Shown here: positions 48,520 to 58,428 of the stretch, one piece after another | How the letters are laid out: each line of letters starts with the position of its first letter | Numbering within the stretch: the stretch's first letter is position 1 | Assembly: GCA_023435225.1 (NCBI GenBank) | Contig: JAEYRX010000096.1 | Location: 62,001 to 126,000, forward strand | Reading direction: 5' to 3' | DNA length: 64,000 nt | DNA from: Bacillota bacterium | GTDB taxonomy: Bacteria > Bacillota > UBA4882 > UBA8346 | Program-made: the position numbers and the translations under genes | Notes under the pieces: generated by a model | Told to the model about the DNA's origin: nothing | Database searches by the model: none | Seen by the model: only the letters and a program-made list of their open reading frames with translations

Positions 48520-49440
48520 ATGCTAAGAATTTCTATCAGCTTAAAAATTCTGATTCTGATTCTTCTATCATCAATGTTATATACGCGCTGTGCTTTTGAG
48601 TATAATGAAAAAAACTTTGCCCGATACAAAGAATATCAGAGCAAAACTCGCAACTATGTTGCACCAAAGCATTCAAGCTGCAAAAATTATGAGAAAAATC
48701 CGCCTATCGATCAGTGGGAACTGATTTGGTCCGATGAGTTTAATTATGAAGGCCATCCCGATGAAAACAAATGGGATTACGATTATATAGATCCAAACGG
48801 CGGCGGATAGGGAAATAATGAGAAACAAAATTATACCAGGAAACGTATGGAGAATGCCAGAGTTGAGAATGGCACATTGATTATTGAAGCCAGAGCGGAC
48901 GGCTACCAACACCGAAAATACTCTTCCGCCAGGCTTATTACCAGAAATAAAACCAGTTGGACCTATGTAAAAATTGATGTCAAAGTTAAATTGCCAACCG
49001 GCAGAGGGGTTTGGCCGGCAATCTGGCTAATGCCCACTGATTGGGTTTATGGATGGTGGCCGCAAAGCGGGGGGATTGATATTTTAGAATATGTTGGCTT
49101 TGATCCGGATACAGCTTGTTTTTCGATCCATACCGGAAAGAACCATGGTTCAAAAGCTATCGGCAGTTATACCGAACTTGAGGCGCCATCTGAACAATAT
49201 CATATCTATTCTCTGGAATGGGACTCCGGCCAACTTACAATATTAGTTGATGGGTTCCCTTATTTAACATACCAAAAAACGAACCGCCATACATCATCGG
49301 AATGGCCGTTTGATCAAAAGTTCCACCTGATTATGAATATCGCGGTTGGTGGAAAATGGGGAGGGATTTTCGGTATCGATCCGGCGATCTTTCCCCAGCA
49401 GATGGTGGTGGATTATGTGCGGATGTATCAAAAAAGATAA
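48520..49440 (+). pseudogene. GH16 lipoprotein gene interrupted by an amber codon
   Basis: One frame runs from ATG 48520 to TAA 49440 with a single TAG at 48808-48810. The paralogue at 53892 has TGG (Trp) at this place (VGWGNHERQ versus GG-stop-GNNEKQ), so a one-base change explains it. The rest is a GH16 jelly roll (GRGVWPAIWLMPTD, QQMVVDYVRMYQ). The catalytic motif reads GGIDILE, with the nucleophile Glu changed to Gly, whereas the paralogue has GEIDIIE. Two independent losses point to a dead gene. Confidence 0.85.
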
Positions 49441-49500
49441 ATACTATCTTAAATTCCGAGATGATATAAATAATGAATCTAAATAACAGGTAATATCAAA

Positions 49501-50799
49501 ATGTATCGGAAAACAATTTTATTTTTGATGGCAATTATCATGTTAATCACTATTTCCGGATTGGAAGATAAGGCTTTCTCCGAATCGGATTCTCATGATA
49601 CACCACAATTTCTTCACTGCAATAATACCGATATTTGTGATAAGGAAGGGAAACCGGTTCTTCTTAGAGGGATTGGGTTGGGTGGATGGCTGGTACCGGA
49701 AGGTTATATGTTGCATACGCCACAACAATCGCCCAGTGAAATACGCCGGGCAATAGTTGCTTTAATTGGGGAGAACCGTACGGAAGAATTTTACCGTTGT
49801 TATGAAGATAACTTTTATACGGAAGCAGACATCAAAGTTTTTGCATCCTGGGGGCTTAATTCGATCCGGCTACCTTTCAACGCCAAGATGTTCTGGGATC
49901 TTGAGAAAAATGCCTTCGATGAATCAGGTTTCAACCGAATTGACCAGCTTTTGGGCTGGTGTAAAAAATACCAACTGTATTTGATTCTTGATATGCATTG
50001 CGCTTTGGGTGGTCAAAATGCTTTAAATATCAGCGATAGCGACGGTAAAGCCCGATTATGGTCCGAACCCAAAAGGTATCAGTCGCCTACAATTGAAGTT
50101 TGGCGGCGTATTGCGCAGAGATACGGGAACGAATTTTGGATTGGCGGTTATGATCTATTAAACGAACCGGTGTTGTTCGCGAATAAGAAAAAGTTAAGGG
50201 AACTTTATATTCGTATCACAAAAGCTATTCGTGAAGTTGATAGCAATCATATCATTTTTATCGAGGGTAATTGGTGGCCTACTAATTATTTTAAAGGCGA
50301 GTATGGGGCGGATTTTAGAGAATTGCTGCCTCCGTGGGATGACAATATGGTTTATTCCTTTCACAAGTATTTTGATAAGAATTCTGTAGAATCAATAAAA
50401 ACTTATCTGGAAATACGGGAAAAAGCGAATGTACCGTTATGGATGGGAGAAACGGGAGAGAATTCCAATCACTGGATTAGCAGTTTGATCAAGATTTTAG
50501 AAGATAACCGGATTGGTTGGTCCTTTTGGGCGCCGAAAAAATTAGAAAATGTCTCCAATGCATACTCGGCATATATTCCGCAAAAATATCAACGGATATT
50601 GGACTATTGGAACGGCCGGGCATCTAAACCTTCAGCAGAAGAAGCATCGGATGGCCTTTTTGAAATGGCGAAAAACCTGACTTTATCAAGTTGCCGTTTT
50701 TATCCTGATGTAGTCGCGGCATTAACCGATCAAGAATTTAGCTTTACGTTGTATGTGTTAAACGGCAGTTTTGAGATTAGTCAAATTATTATTGAATAA
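49501..50799 (+). CDS. GH5 family glycoside hydrolase (secreted)
   Basis: 432 aa. N-terminal signal or anchor (ILFLMAIIMLITISG), then a GH5 barrel: LLRGIGLGGWLVPEGYML, LNSIRLPFN, LILDMHCALGGQ, acid/base E222 in YDLLNEPVL, SFHKYF, and nucleophile E317 in LWMGETGE. A C-terminal beta segment of ~60 residues follows. This set resembles exo-beta-1,3-glucanase and cellulase-type GH5 enzymes, consistent with GH16 neighbours that cut beta-1,3/1,4-glucan. All catalytic residues are in place, so it should be active. Confidence 0.88.
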   Translation: MYRKTILFLMAIIMLITISGLEDKAFSESDSHDTPQFLHCNNTDICDKEGKPVLLRGIGLGGWLVPEGYMLHTPQQSPSEIRRAIVALIGENRTEEFYRCYEDNFYTEADIKVFASWGLNSIRLPFNAKMFWDLEKNAFDESGFNRIDQLLGWCKKYQLYLILDMHCALGGQNALNISDSDGKARLWSEPKRYQSPTIEVWRRIAQRYGNEFWIGGYDLLNEPVLFANKKKLRELYIRITKAIREVDSNHIIFIEGNWWPTNYFKGEYGADFRELLPPWDDNMVYSFHKYFDKNSVESIKTYLEIREKANVPLWMGETGENSNHWISSLIKILEDNRIGWSFWAPKKLENVSNAYSAYIPQKYQRILDYWNGRASKPSAEEASDGLFEMAKNLTLSSCRFYPDVVAALTDQEFSFTLYVLNGSFEISQIIIE

Positions 50800-50849
50800 A
50801 AAGTCTGTGTCTATTGGGCATTCAAAAAATTCAATAAAAAGGAGTGTTT

Positions 50850-52580
50850 ATGGTGAATAAAAGAAGATTCCTTTATCGGTTAATTATGGTCTTACTCATA
50901 ATGATATTTCTTCAAGGTTGGGGAAGCTTAGTCTTTTCCGATTCGCATTCCCAATTATTAACCGACAATAAGTCAATCCCCAAAGAATTCATCCGCCGCC
51001 AAGGAAATCAACTGGTGGTTGGGGCCGATGACCGCCCGATTTTATTAAGAGGAGTATGTTTTACTAATAATATTTTTTGGGGTAACATATTTGAGCGGAG
51101 ACGTTATCATCATAATGAGACTGACTTTCAAAGAATTCGCGAGATGCATATGAATGTTATCCGGTTTTATATGCATTATAGCTGGTTTGAGGATGACGGT
51201 TCACCCTATCGGTATAAAAAATCCGGGTGGGCATGGCTCGATCAAAATATTAGGTGGGCTAAGAATAATAATGTCTATCTCATCCTTGATATGCATTTTC
51301 CTCAAGGTGGATACCAATCCGGCAGACAAGGAATGGCGCTTTGGGAAGTACCGGAAAATCAAAGGCGTTTGATTGCTTTATGGCGGGCGATCGCGGAACG
51401 TTATCAAAATGAACCGATAATTGCCGGATATGACTTATTAAATGAACCTATTACATCCTCTTCACTAGACCAATGGCGAAATTTGGCCAACCGAATAGCC
51501 GAGGCGATTCGAACAGTCGACCGTAACCATTTGCTCATCGTAGAGCGGTTGAACGGTATCAACTTAGATTGGTCCAGCTCTTATAAGCTTAATTTTTTCC
51601 TGCTGAATGATTCTAATACTATGTATACATTTCACTTCTATTTACCATATGAATATAGCCATCAAAACTCTTGGGCCAGAGTGCCGGCGGATGGAAGTTA
51701 TCCGGATCCAAACGAGGTTTTGGCTCCCGCCGATGTAATTAGGAGCGCCGCTACTGTTGATAATCCGATAGCTCCATCAGGTAATTCGCCGTGGACATAT
51801 TATGAAGGAATCAAATATCAAGTGACCGATCCCCGAATTATATTGGGAAAACCAGTTTTAGTCGCCCACTCAACTGGAAAAAACGGTAAAGTGTATTTCG
51901 ATGGTTTTGTAATCAAAGAATACGATAAAAACCGAATTTTTGTAAAAGATGTTTGTAAAGTCAACTTTACTCTGAAAACCGGCCGGGTTTACCCCGCTGT
52001 AATACCATCCGAAGTATTTAAAGTATGGAGTTACTGGAGTAAAAATAAAAGCGGCAAGCCTTCCATGTCTATTTTACAAGGGCATTCCGGTATTACATCT
52101 ATTAAAATTTCCGACACGACGGATGATGCCTATTGTTCCAATAATAGTTATCGCTTTAAAATTACAACCGGTCATTATTATCAAATCTGTGGCTGGATGA
52201 AGGGGAAAAACCTCAGCCCGGAGGCGAAATGTCAATATAGAATTGATTTTGAATCAAGTCCGTCGGGAGGCCAGGTTTACGGTAGAAATAAGGAATATTT
52301 GGAATCAGCGCTTATTCAATTTTTAGATTTTGGGACTCGCAATAATGTCCCTTTGTTTTGTGGTGAATTCGGTTTAAATAAAGATTGTTTTTACACTGGT
52401 AAAGGCGGGCTGAATTGGGTCGCGGATATTGTTGACTTATTTATATCCTACGGTCTCCATTTTACTTATCATACCTATAATGAGTGGGATTGGGGGATAT
52501 ATCGAAATGATAACGGATTACCGGATCCCGCCCAAGCTAATAAGGAATTAGTTGACTTGTTGACCGACGCGCTTAAATAA
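50850..52580 (+). CDS. GH5 family glycoside hydrolase with a domain inserted in the barrel
   Basis: About 576 aa from ATG 50850 (AAGGAG 6 bases upstream; GTG 50844 and 50853 are alternatives). Signal segment (LIMVLLIMIFLQGWGSLVF), GH5 barrel with LILDMHFPQGGYQSG, acid/base E199 in YDLLNEPI, FHFYLPY, and nucleophile E506 in LFCGEFGLNK. Between them, at residues ~310-480, lies an extra beta-rich segment (VTDPRIILGKPVLVAHSTG to KCQYRIDFESSPSGG) that looks like a CBM4/9-type sugar-binding module inserted in the barrel. Total length is ~170 aa above the family norm. Confidence 0.85.
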   Translation: MVNKRRFLYRLIMVLLIMIFLQGWGSLVFSDSHSQLLTDNKSIPKEFIRRQGNQLVVGADDRPILLRGVCFTNNIFWGNIFERRRYHHNETDFQRIREMHMNVIRFYMHYSWFEDDGSPYRYKKSGWAWLDQNIRWAKNNNVYLILDMHFPQGGYQSGRQGMALWEVPENQRRLIALWRAIAERYQNEPIIAGYDLLNEPITSSSLDQWRNLANRIAEAIRTVDRNHLLIVERLNGINLDWSSSYKLNFFLLNDSNTMYTFHFYLPYEYSHQNSWARVPADGSYPDPNEVLAPADVIRSAATVDNPIAPSGNSPWTYYEGIKYQVTDPRIILGKPVLVAHSTGKNGKVYFDGFVIKEYDKNRIFVKDVCKVNFTLKTGRVYPAVIPSEVFKVWSYWSKNKSGKPSMSILQGHSGITSIKISDTTDDAYCSNNSYRFKITTGHYYQICGWMKGKNLSPEAKCQYRIDFESSPSGGQVYGRNKEYLESALIQFLDFGTRNNVPLFCGEFGLNKDCFYTGKGGLNWVADIVDLFISYGLHFTYHTYNEWDWGIYRNDNGLPDPAQANKELVDLLTDALK

Positions 52581-52606
52581 TAATGAAAGTTTTGGAGGAG
52601 TAATTC

Positions 52607-53809
52607 ATGAAAAAGGCGTGTTTATGTTTTTCTTTACTTATCATTTTTATTATTACTATTTCTGGATGCGCTGATTTGAATGATTATTTGGTGATTGAAC
52701 CATTACAGTTACCGGTTGTAACCGGCCAATACGGAGTGGGAACTTCTCAAATGCTCTTTATTGATCATGTAAGAAGAGAAACTTTTCTCAAAGATGCGCC
52801 GGAAAAATTTCGCCGGGTGATGGTGCGTTTCTGGTATCCTACCGCTAAGACAATTATCAATAAAACGATCAATTACATGGATGAGCAAACTGCCGCTTAT
52901 TTTACAAGAAAATTCGGGATTAACTATACGGACGGCTTAAAAATGTTGGAAACAGTTAAAACCAACACGGTTGAAAATGCGGAACTTGCCGGGGGACGAT
53001 TCCCGGTCCTGGTTTTTTCGCCCGGATTGGAGTCGGCATATTGCGCTTACCAGTCGTTACTGGAAGAGGCGGCTTCTCACGGGTATATAGTAGCTGCCGT
53101 CAATCATCCTTTTATATCGGGAATAACCGTATTTCCCGATGGCCGGGCCCAGGAGATGGATCCATCCATGGACAAACTGGAATCTATGAAAACCAATTTT
53201 CCAATTGTGGTCGATGATTTAAAATTCATAATTGCCCAATTAAAAGAGATAAACGGCGATTCATCGGGTCAACTTTATAATAAGCTGGATCTTTCGAAAA
53301 TAGGAGCCTTCGGCCACTCATTCGGCGGGGCGGCTTCCGTAAGATTGTCAATGGAAGAACCCAAATGTAAAGCTGCTATAAATCTTGAAGGTTGGCTCGA
53401 AGGGCAAGGTTATGAGCAACGATTGAAAATACCGCTGCTTTTTATGGCCGGCAACCGGTATACCGACTCTAAGGATCCCAATTGGAACGTAGCCTGGCGG
53501 AATCTGGAATCCGGTTTTAGGGTCAGAATAAAAGGAGCTACCCATATAAATTTTTGTGATTTGGGAATCATTATGCATCACTTTTTCCCCCAAGTTCCAA
53601 CCAAATATTTTGGTGTTCATCTCGGAGATGTCTCATATTGGCGACTCGGTAATATCAAACCAAATTTAGCGATTAGAATCACTAATGACTATATAGTGGC
53701 ATTTTTTAATCATACTTTAAAAGGTGAGCCCGTTGAAGCGCTAAAGAATGTTTTCTTAAAATATAATGCTGTAAAATTCGAAATGAAAACCAGAAATCTT
53801 TACTTATGA
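52607..53809 (+). CDS. PAF-acetylhydrolase/dienelactone-hydrolase-like lipoprotein
   Basis: 400 aa. Lipobox ISGC (C21). Alpha/beta-hydrolase fold with the N-terminal RRVMVRFWYPTAK, oxyanion strand FPVLVFSPGLES, nucleophile elbow GAFGHSFGGAASV, and acid and histidine candidates in AGNRYTDSKD and KGATHINFCD. This arrangement is that of the platelet-activating factor acetylhydrolase II family. In a glucan-degrading cluster it may remove acyl groups from polysaccharide, which is inference. GGAGG precedes the start. Confidence 0.82.
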   Translation: MKKACLCFSLLIIFIITISGCADLNDYLVIEPLQLPVVTGQYGVGTSQMLFIDHVRRETFLKDAPEKFRRVMVRFWYPTAKTIINKTINYMDEQTAAYFTRKFGINYTDGLKMLETVKTNTVENAELAGGRFPVLVFSPGLESAYCAYQSLLEEAASHGYIVAAVNHPFISGITVFPDGRAQEMDPSMDKLESMKTNFPIVVDDLKFIIAQLKEINGDSSGQLYNKLDLSKIGAFGHSFGGAASVRLSMEEPKCKAAINLEGWLEGQGYEQRLKIPLLFMAGNRYTDSKDPNWNVAWRNLESGFRVRIKGATHINFCDLGIIMHHFFPQVPTKYFGVHLGDVSYWRLGNIKPNLAIRITNDYIVAFFNHTLKGEPVEALKNVFLKYNAVKFEMKTRNLYL

Positions 53810-53891
53810 GAATGGAAAACTTGTAATTAACGTTGATAAGCTGGATTCATATAATGTATATGTGATTCAGATGTAAAGAGGAGGTAATCAC

Positions 53892-54806
53892 ATGCGACTT
53901 ATTACAGTTAATACAAAACTTCTTGTTTTGTCCCTTTTTTCAATTTCATTACTAATGGGCTGCACTTATAATGAAGAAAACCTAAATCGATATAAACAGA
54001 ATATTAGAACCAGTAAGAAATTCATTACATTGCAACAGTCAAGCGCTGAGGAATATGAGAAAACCATGTCTAAACAGCAGTGGGAGTTGATTTGGTCCGA
54101 TGAATTCGATTATAACGGGCTCCCCGATAAGAGTAAATGGGGTTATGATGTAATTGATCCCGACCCGGCCGGAGTTGGATGGGGGAATCATGAACGCCAG
54201 GATTATACATTTAAAAATCCTAAAAATGCCAGAGTTGAGAATGGAACTTTGATCATTGAAGCGAGAAAAGAAGGCCGTTATTCTTCCGCACGGCTGGTTA
54301 CCAGAGGTAAAGCTGATTGGAAATATGTAAAGATTGATGTTAAGGCTAAAATGCCCACCGGCAGGGGGGTCTGGCCGGCAATTTGGCTTATGCCCACTGA
54401 TAGTGTTTATGGTTATTGGCCACACAGCGGAGAAATCGACATTATAGAGATGGCAGGTTTTGACCCATGTATGATCCATTCTTCTTTTATTACCGAAGAA
54501 TACAATTGGAGACTGGGCCGGGAGAAAAGCATATGGGCGGAAATCGAAGCACCGTATGAAAAGTTTCATGTCTATTCCATAGAATGGGACTCGGATAAGG
54601 CTACAATATTGATAGACGGGATATCGGCCATAACATTTGAAAATGATGGGCTTCATAAAGCAACTACTTGGCCTTTTGATCAAAAATTTTACCTGATTAT
54701 GAATATTGCTGTTGGCGGAGATTGGGGAGGTCTTTTTGGGGTTGATCCGACAATATTTCCACAACAAATGGTGGTTGATTATGTAAGGGTTTACAAAAGA
54801 AAATGA
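53892..54806 (+). CDS. GH16 lipoprotein, intact
   Basis: 304 aa. Lipobox LLMGC (C24). GH16 jelly roll with WELIWSDEFDYNGLPDKSKW, RGVWPAIWLMPTDS, catalytic E181-I-D183-I-I-E186, and QQMVVDYVRVYK at the end. This is the laminarinase/lichenase type, cutting beta-1,3 or mixed beta-glucan at the cell surface. GAGGAGGTAA before the ATG. It is the active paralogue of the broken gene at 48520; the N-terminal regions, including the linker with YKQ/YKE, are also alike, so they arose by duplication within the cluster. Confidence 0.92.
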   Translation: MRLITVNTKLLVLSLFSISLLMGCTYNEENLNRYKQNIRTSKKFITLQQSSAEEYEKTMSKQQWELIWSDEFDYNGLPDKSKWGYDVIDPDPAGVGWGNHERQDYTFKNPKNARVENGTLIIEARKEGRYSSARLVTRGKADWKYVKIDVKAKMPTGRGVWPAIWLMPTDSVYGYWPHSGEIDIIEMAGFDPCMIHSSFITEEYNWRLGREKSIWAEIEAPYEKFHVYSIEWDSDKATILIDGISAITFENDGLHKATTWPFDQKFYLIMNIAVGGDWGGLFGVDPTIFPQQMVVDYVRVYKRK

Positions 54807-54810
54807 GTAG

Positions 54811-54835
54811 TATGTTGAAAACTTTTTTCAACATA
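54811..54835 (+). terminator. Hairpin after GH16 gene
   Basis: An 11-bp stem TATGTTGAAAA/TTTTCAACATA with a 3-nt loop 5 bases after the stop codon. No long T-tract follows, so termination is probable rather than certain. Confidence 0.6.
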
Positions 54836-54852
54836 TACAGTATTATGATGTA

Positions 54853-54968
54853 AGGGAGTTTCATAATTTCCATAATTATTTTTTAGATACAATATATAGT
54901 GAGCAACCCAGATGTGTCTATCAGTATATTGTATCTAAATGTTGAATTTATTAATTATGAAAATCCCT
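54853..54968. repeat. 116-bp nested inverted repeat
   Basis: The outer arms AGGGAGTTTCATAATT (54853-54868) and AATTATGAAAATCCCT (54953-54968) are complementary with one mismatch. An inner perfect 15-bp arm TTTAGATACAATATA (54882-54896) pairs with 54925-54939. The loop contains GAGCAACCCAGATGTG. No second copy was found in the window. It may be a non-autonomous mobile element or a regulatory RNA structure upstream of the kinase gene. Confidence 0.6.
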
Positions 54969-55097
54969 CATACAAAATAATTCTTATGAATTAAACAGTA
55001 AATGGACTTACTACAATTTTTGGTTAAAAATTGGAGGAATTTTATGTTTCCTTCCGAAATTTACTAAGATGTAAATTTTATGAAGTAGGTCCAAAAA

Positions 55098-58000
55098 ATG
55101 AAACGAAAAAGTTCATTTTCGGAAGAATTAGCGCTTTATAAAAACCTCTTTAATTTAACAGATGAAGGTTTAGCAATCTGTGAGCTTATTTATGATGACA
55201 ATAATCAAAATAATTTCGATTTCCGTTACCTTGAGGTAAATCCCGCTTTTGAGAAATTTGTTGGAACAAAACCCTACAAATTAAAGGGAAAGACCGGAAA
55301 AGAGTTTGGTAATTTAGAATCTAAATGGATAGAGCTTTTTGAGAAAGTGGTGTCTACTGGTAGAACTGGAGTATTGGAGGATTATTCAGTATTAACTGGT
55401 AAATGGGTTAAATTGCGGGCTTTTAATTTGGAAGGAAATAAGTTTGGGATACTTTTTATTGACCTTACCGAACGCAAAGAATTAGAGAACTCAATTTCAG
55501 CTAATTCCAAAGAACTTTTAAAGATTTTAAGTACTTTAGAAACTATTCTCGATACAATCCCTGTCGGTATTGTTGTTGCTGAAGCCGGTAGTGAAAACAT
55601 AGTTTTCCACAGTTCAGCGGCTAATGGAATAATGGGGCTCTCTTTATCAAATAAAGTAACCGGCCATGTTTCTAGTATCTCCGAGAGCGCTAAAATGTTA
55701 CTATCGGATGGATCTGAAATACCACCGACCGAGTGGCCTTGGGTTCGGGCGTTACGGTTTGGAGAACCGACCCGTGATAAAGAAATTATTATTCAAAATT
55801 CCAATGGTAGAGAAGCCGCTATCTTAATTAACTGTATTCCGGTACGAAATCAAGAAGGAAAAATATCACAAGCAATTGCCAGTATTATCGATATCACCGA
55901 ACGCAAAGAAATTGAGAAGGTTTTTTTGGAATATACAAATAAAATAGTCCAAGCGCGTGACGAGGCCGAGCATAGGGCAGCGGAATTGGATGCTACTATA
56001 GCTTCTATTGCAGCCGGGGTTATCATTTACAACAATTCCGGCAACATTATCCGGATTAATGAATTTGCCAAAAATCTAACCGGACTCACAACAATTGATT
56101 ACAATTTACCATTGATAGACCGCCTCCATAAATTGAATGTTAGTAAATTTAATGGTATTCCGTATAAGCCCGAAGAGACCCCGTTATATCGTGCATTGCA
56201 CGGCGAAATAGTCCGCGATGAAGAGATGATTGTTTATTCAAACCCCACTGAACCGGTGTGGATTTCAACTACGACAGCCCCAATCTATGATAATTGTCAA
56301 AAATTAATCGGTGTTACATTTATATTTATTGATATTACGGGAAGAAAACAAGAGTCACAAGCAACCATTACCAATATCTTGGAGAGCATTACAGATGCTT
56401 TTTATTCTCTGGATCGCAATTTTTGTTTTACTTATTTAAATGAGGAAGCAAAACGGCTCTCGTTCTGGAATGAAGGGCTAATTGGCAAATGTATTTGGGA
56501 GGTATACCCCAAGGATAAATACCCCGACTATTATGAACAATTACATAAGGCAACGCGGGAGCAAAGGGCGATCCATTTTCAAGACTATTTTTTGAATAAA
56601 TGTTTTGAGTTTCATATTTATCCGTCGTCGCAAGGGCTCTCAGTTTATTATCATGAAATTACGGACCGGGTTAAATTTGAAGAAGAATTACAACATCAAA
56701 GGGAATTGTTATTAATCACCTTGAATTCACTAGATGAAGGGGTAATAGCCACTGATGAAGATGAACGGATAATTTTGATTAATGATGTGGCTACTAAGTT
56801 AATTGGATATTCACGAAAAGAGACCCTTGGTAAATTTTTAAATGAAGTGCTCTATATCATTGATGATAAAACAAGTGAACGTTTAATAATAACCGCCCCC
56901 CAAAAGGTGTTAAGCAATTTTATACTGGTGACTCGGGATTTGGAAGAAATACCGGTATCAATTCATAGTTTACCGATTAAAGCCAATGAAGACCTGCTTA
57001 GAGGAAGGATCATAATCTTTCAGGATATCACCGAAAAACAAAAAACTGAACAAGAGCTTAGCAGGACTGAAAAATTGGAATCATTGGGGGTATTAGCCGG
57101 TGGTATCGCTCATGATTTTAATAACATATTAGCTGCAATTCTTGCTAATATTCAGCTAGCCCTTATAAAGCAGCAAAAAAATGAAGAGAATAAGAAATAT
57201 TTAATGCACACGGTAGAGATCACCCGAAAAGCCAGCGAATTGACCAAACAATTATTGACTTTCTCCAAAGGCGGAGCTCCGGTTAAAAAAGATGCTTCTT
57301 TGAATGAACTCATCCAAGATACAGCTAAATTTGTATTGCGAGGAACAAAAACCAAAGCCATTTTTAACTTTGTGGAAAATTTGTGGGGAGCCTGCATTGA
57401 CGAGGGGCAAATAAGCCAAGTCATTCATAACCTGGTTTTAAATGCTAAACAAGCTATGCCTAAAGGTGGAATAATTAGAATTTTGGCAGAGAACGTAGTT
57501 ATTGATAGTCATTCACATTTTCAAACGGGGAAATATGTAAAGATTACAGTCAAGGATGAAGGAATAGGGATCCCCAAAGAAATTATTCCGAAAATATTTG
57601 ATCCGTTTTTTACTACTAAAAAAGAAGGTAATGGTTTAGGTTTGGCGACTTCATATTCGATTATTAAAAAACATAACGGCTATATTGAAGTGGAGTCCCA
57701 AGTGGATACCGGCACCAGTTTTATAATTTATCTGCCGGCCATTGATTTATTACCCGAAAAAGAGTTTACTCCAAACGAAGTGGCTGCTTCCGGAGCTGGT
57801 TTAAAAGTGTTATTAATGGACGACGAGGTCCAAATCCTGAATGCCGTAAGCGAAATGTTGAAATACAATGGATATCGGGTTGAAGCGGCATTGGATGGTT
57901 CGGAAGCAATTGCAATTTATCAACAGGCTAAAGCTACCGGTGACCCCTTTGATGTAGTAATTATGGATCTAACCATACCGGGAGGTTTAGGCGGCCAGGA

Positions 58001-58205
58001 AACAATCGCTATTTTAAGGGATATAGATCCAAATATTAACGCCATAGTCTCCAGCGGCTATGCCAATGACCTGATTATCGCCGACTATGAAAGGTTTGGG
58101 TTTAAGGGTGTGGTAATCAAACCTTATAAATTTGATGAGTTACATGAAGTATTAAATAAAGTGGCTGAGCGGAAACAGTTAGGGTTGAATTTTAATATGG
58201 AGTGA
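55098..58205 (+). CDS. Hybrid sensor histidine kinase with five PAS domains and C-terminal receiver
   Basis: 1035 aa, no membrane segment, so a cytoplasmic sensor. About five PAS domains cover residues 1-650; the linkers carry the repeated IDLTERKELE, IDITERKEIE and IDITGRKQES PAC endings. Then HisKA with H672 in AGGIAHDFNNIL, HATPase with NLVLNAKQAM, DEGIGIP and GNGLGLATS, and a receiver with the phospho-acceptor D957 in VVIMDLTIPGG. The last PAS-HisKA-HATPase-REC type is common in anaerobes. No output regulator is adjacent, and the kinase may act on the LuxR-controlled glucan cluster or elsewhere. Confidence 0.93.
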   Translation: MKRKSSFSEELALYKNLFNLTDEGLAICELIYDDNNQNNFDFRYLEVNPAFEKFVGTKPYKLKGKTGKEFGNLESKWIELFEKVVSTGRTGVLEDYSVLTGKWVKLRAFNLEGNKFGILFIDLTERKELENSISANSKELLKILSTLETILDTIPVGIVVAEAGSENIVFHSSAANGIMGLSLSNKVTGHVSSISESAKMLLSDGSEIPPTEWPWVRALRFGEPTRDKEIIIQNSNGREAAILINCIPVRNQEGKISQAIASIIDITERKEIEKVFLEYTNKIVQARDEAEHRAAELDATIASIAAGVIIYNNSGNIIRINEFAKNLTGLTTIDYNLPLIDRLHKLNVSKFNGIPYKPEETPLYRALHGEIVRDEEMIVYSNPTEPVWISTTTAPIYDNCQKLIGVTFIFIDITGRKQESQATITNILESITDAFYSLDRNFCFTYLNEEAKRLSFWNEGLIGKCIWEVYPKDKYPDYYEQLHKATREQRAIHFQDYFLNKCFEFHIYPSSQGLSVYYHEITDRVKFEEELQHQRELLLITLNSLDEGVIATDEDERIILINDVATKLIGYSRKETLGKFLNEVLYIIDDKTSERLIITAPQKVLSNFILVTRDLEEIPVSIHSLPIKANEDLLRGRIIIFQDITEKQKTEQELSRTEKLESLGVLAGGIAHDFNNILAAILANIQLALIKQQKNEENKKYLMHTVEITRKASELTKQLLTFSKGGAPVKKDASLNELIQDTAKFVLRGTKTKAIFNFVENLWGACIDEGQISQVIHNLVLNAKQAMPKGGIIRILAENVVIDSHSHFQTGKYVKITVKDEGIGIPKEIIPKIFDPFFTTKKEGNGLGLATSYSIIKKHNGYIEVESQVDTGTSFIIYLPAIDLLPEKEFTPNEVAASGAGLKVLLMDDEVQILNAVSEMLKYNGYRVEAALDGSEAIAIYQQAKATGDPFDVVIMDLTIPGGLGGQETIAILRDIDPNINAIVSSGYANDLIIADYERFGFKGVVIKPYKFDELHEVLNKVAERKQLGLNFNME

Positions 58206-58403
58206 TAGGTCGCCGTACTCTTTCTTTTGTTTATTTTGCAGAGTCTCCACTTCTTCATAAAGCTTCTTTCCATCCAGTAATTTAGCTTCGGAGTAGCCGA
58301 AACTTGCAAGTATTGTTTTAATCCCATTGTCGGCTATAGCATTTTCAATCATTGTCTGAGCTGATAATAAAAACTCATCAATCCGTTTTTTCAAATTAGC
58401 CAT
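58179..58403 (-). pseudogene. N-terminal fragment of a conserved hypothetical protein (74 aa)
   Basis: Starts at ATG 58403 with GGAGG just upstream and reads as an acidic helical protein: DEFLLSAQTMIENAIADNGI, SFGYSEAKLLDGKKLYEEVE, LQNKQKKEYGDL. These match the start of a family of ~200-aa hypothetical proteins I have seen in diverse bacteria (not named), but the frame ends soon after, at 58179, overlapping the kinase 3' end by 27 bases. It is probably a truncated remnant. The 21-bp tandem repeat array begins 26 bases upstream of its start. Confidence 0.55.
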
Positions 58404-58428
58404 CTTAAAAATCCTCCCTTATCAAATT

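Noticed and set aside
54039..54767. Minus-strand frame of 242 codons
   Set aside because: Complement of the intact GH16 gene; composition is that of an antisense frame.
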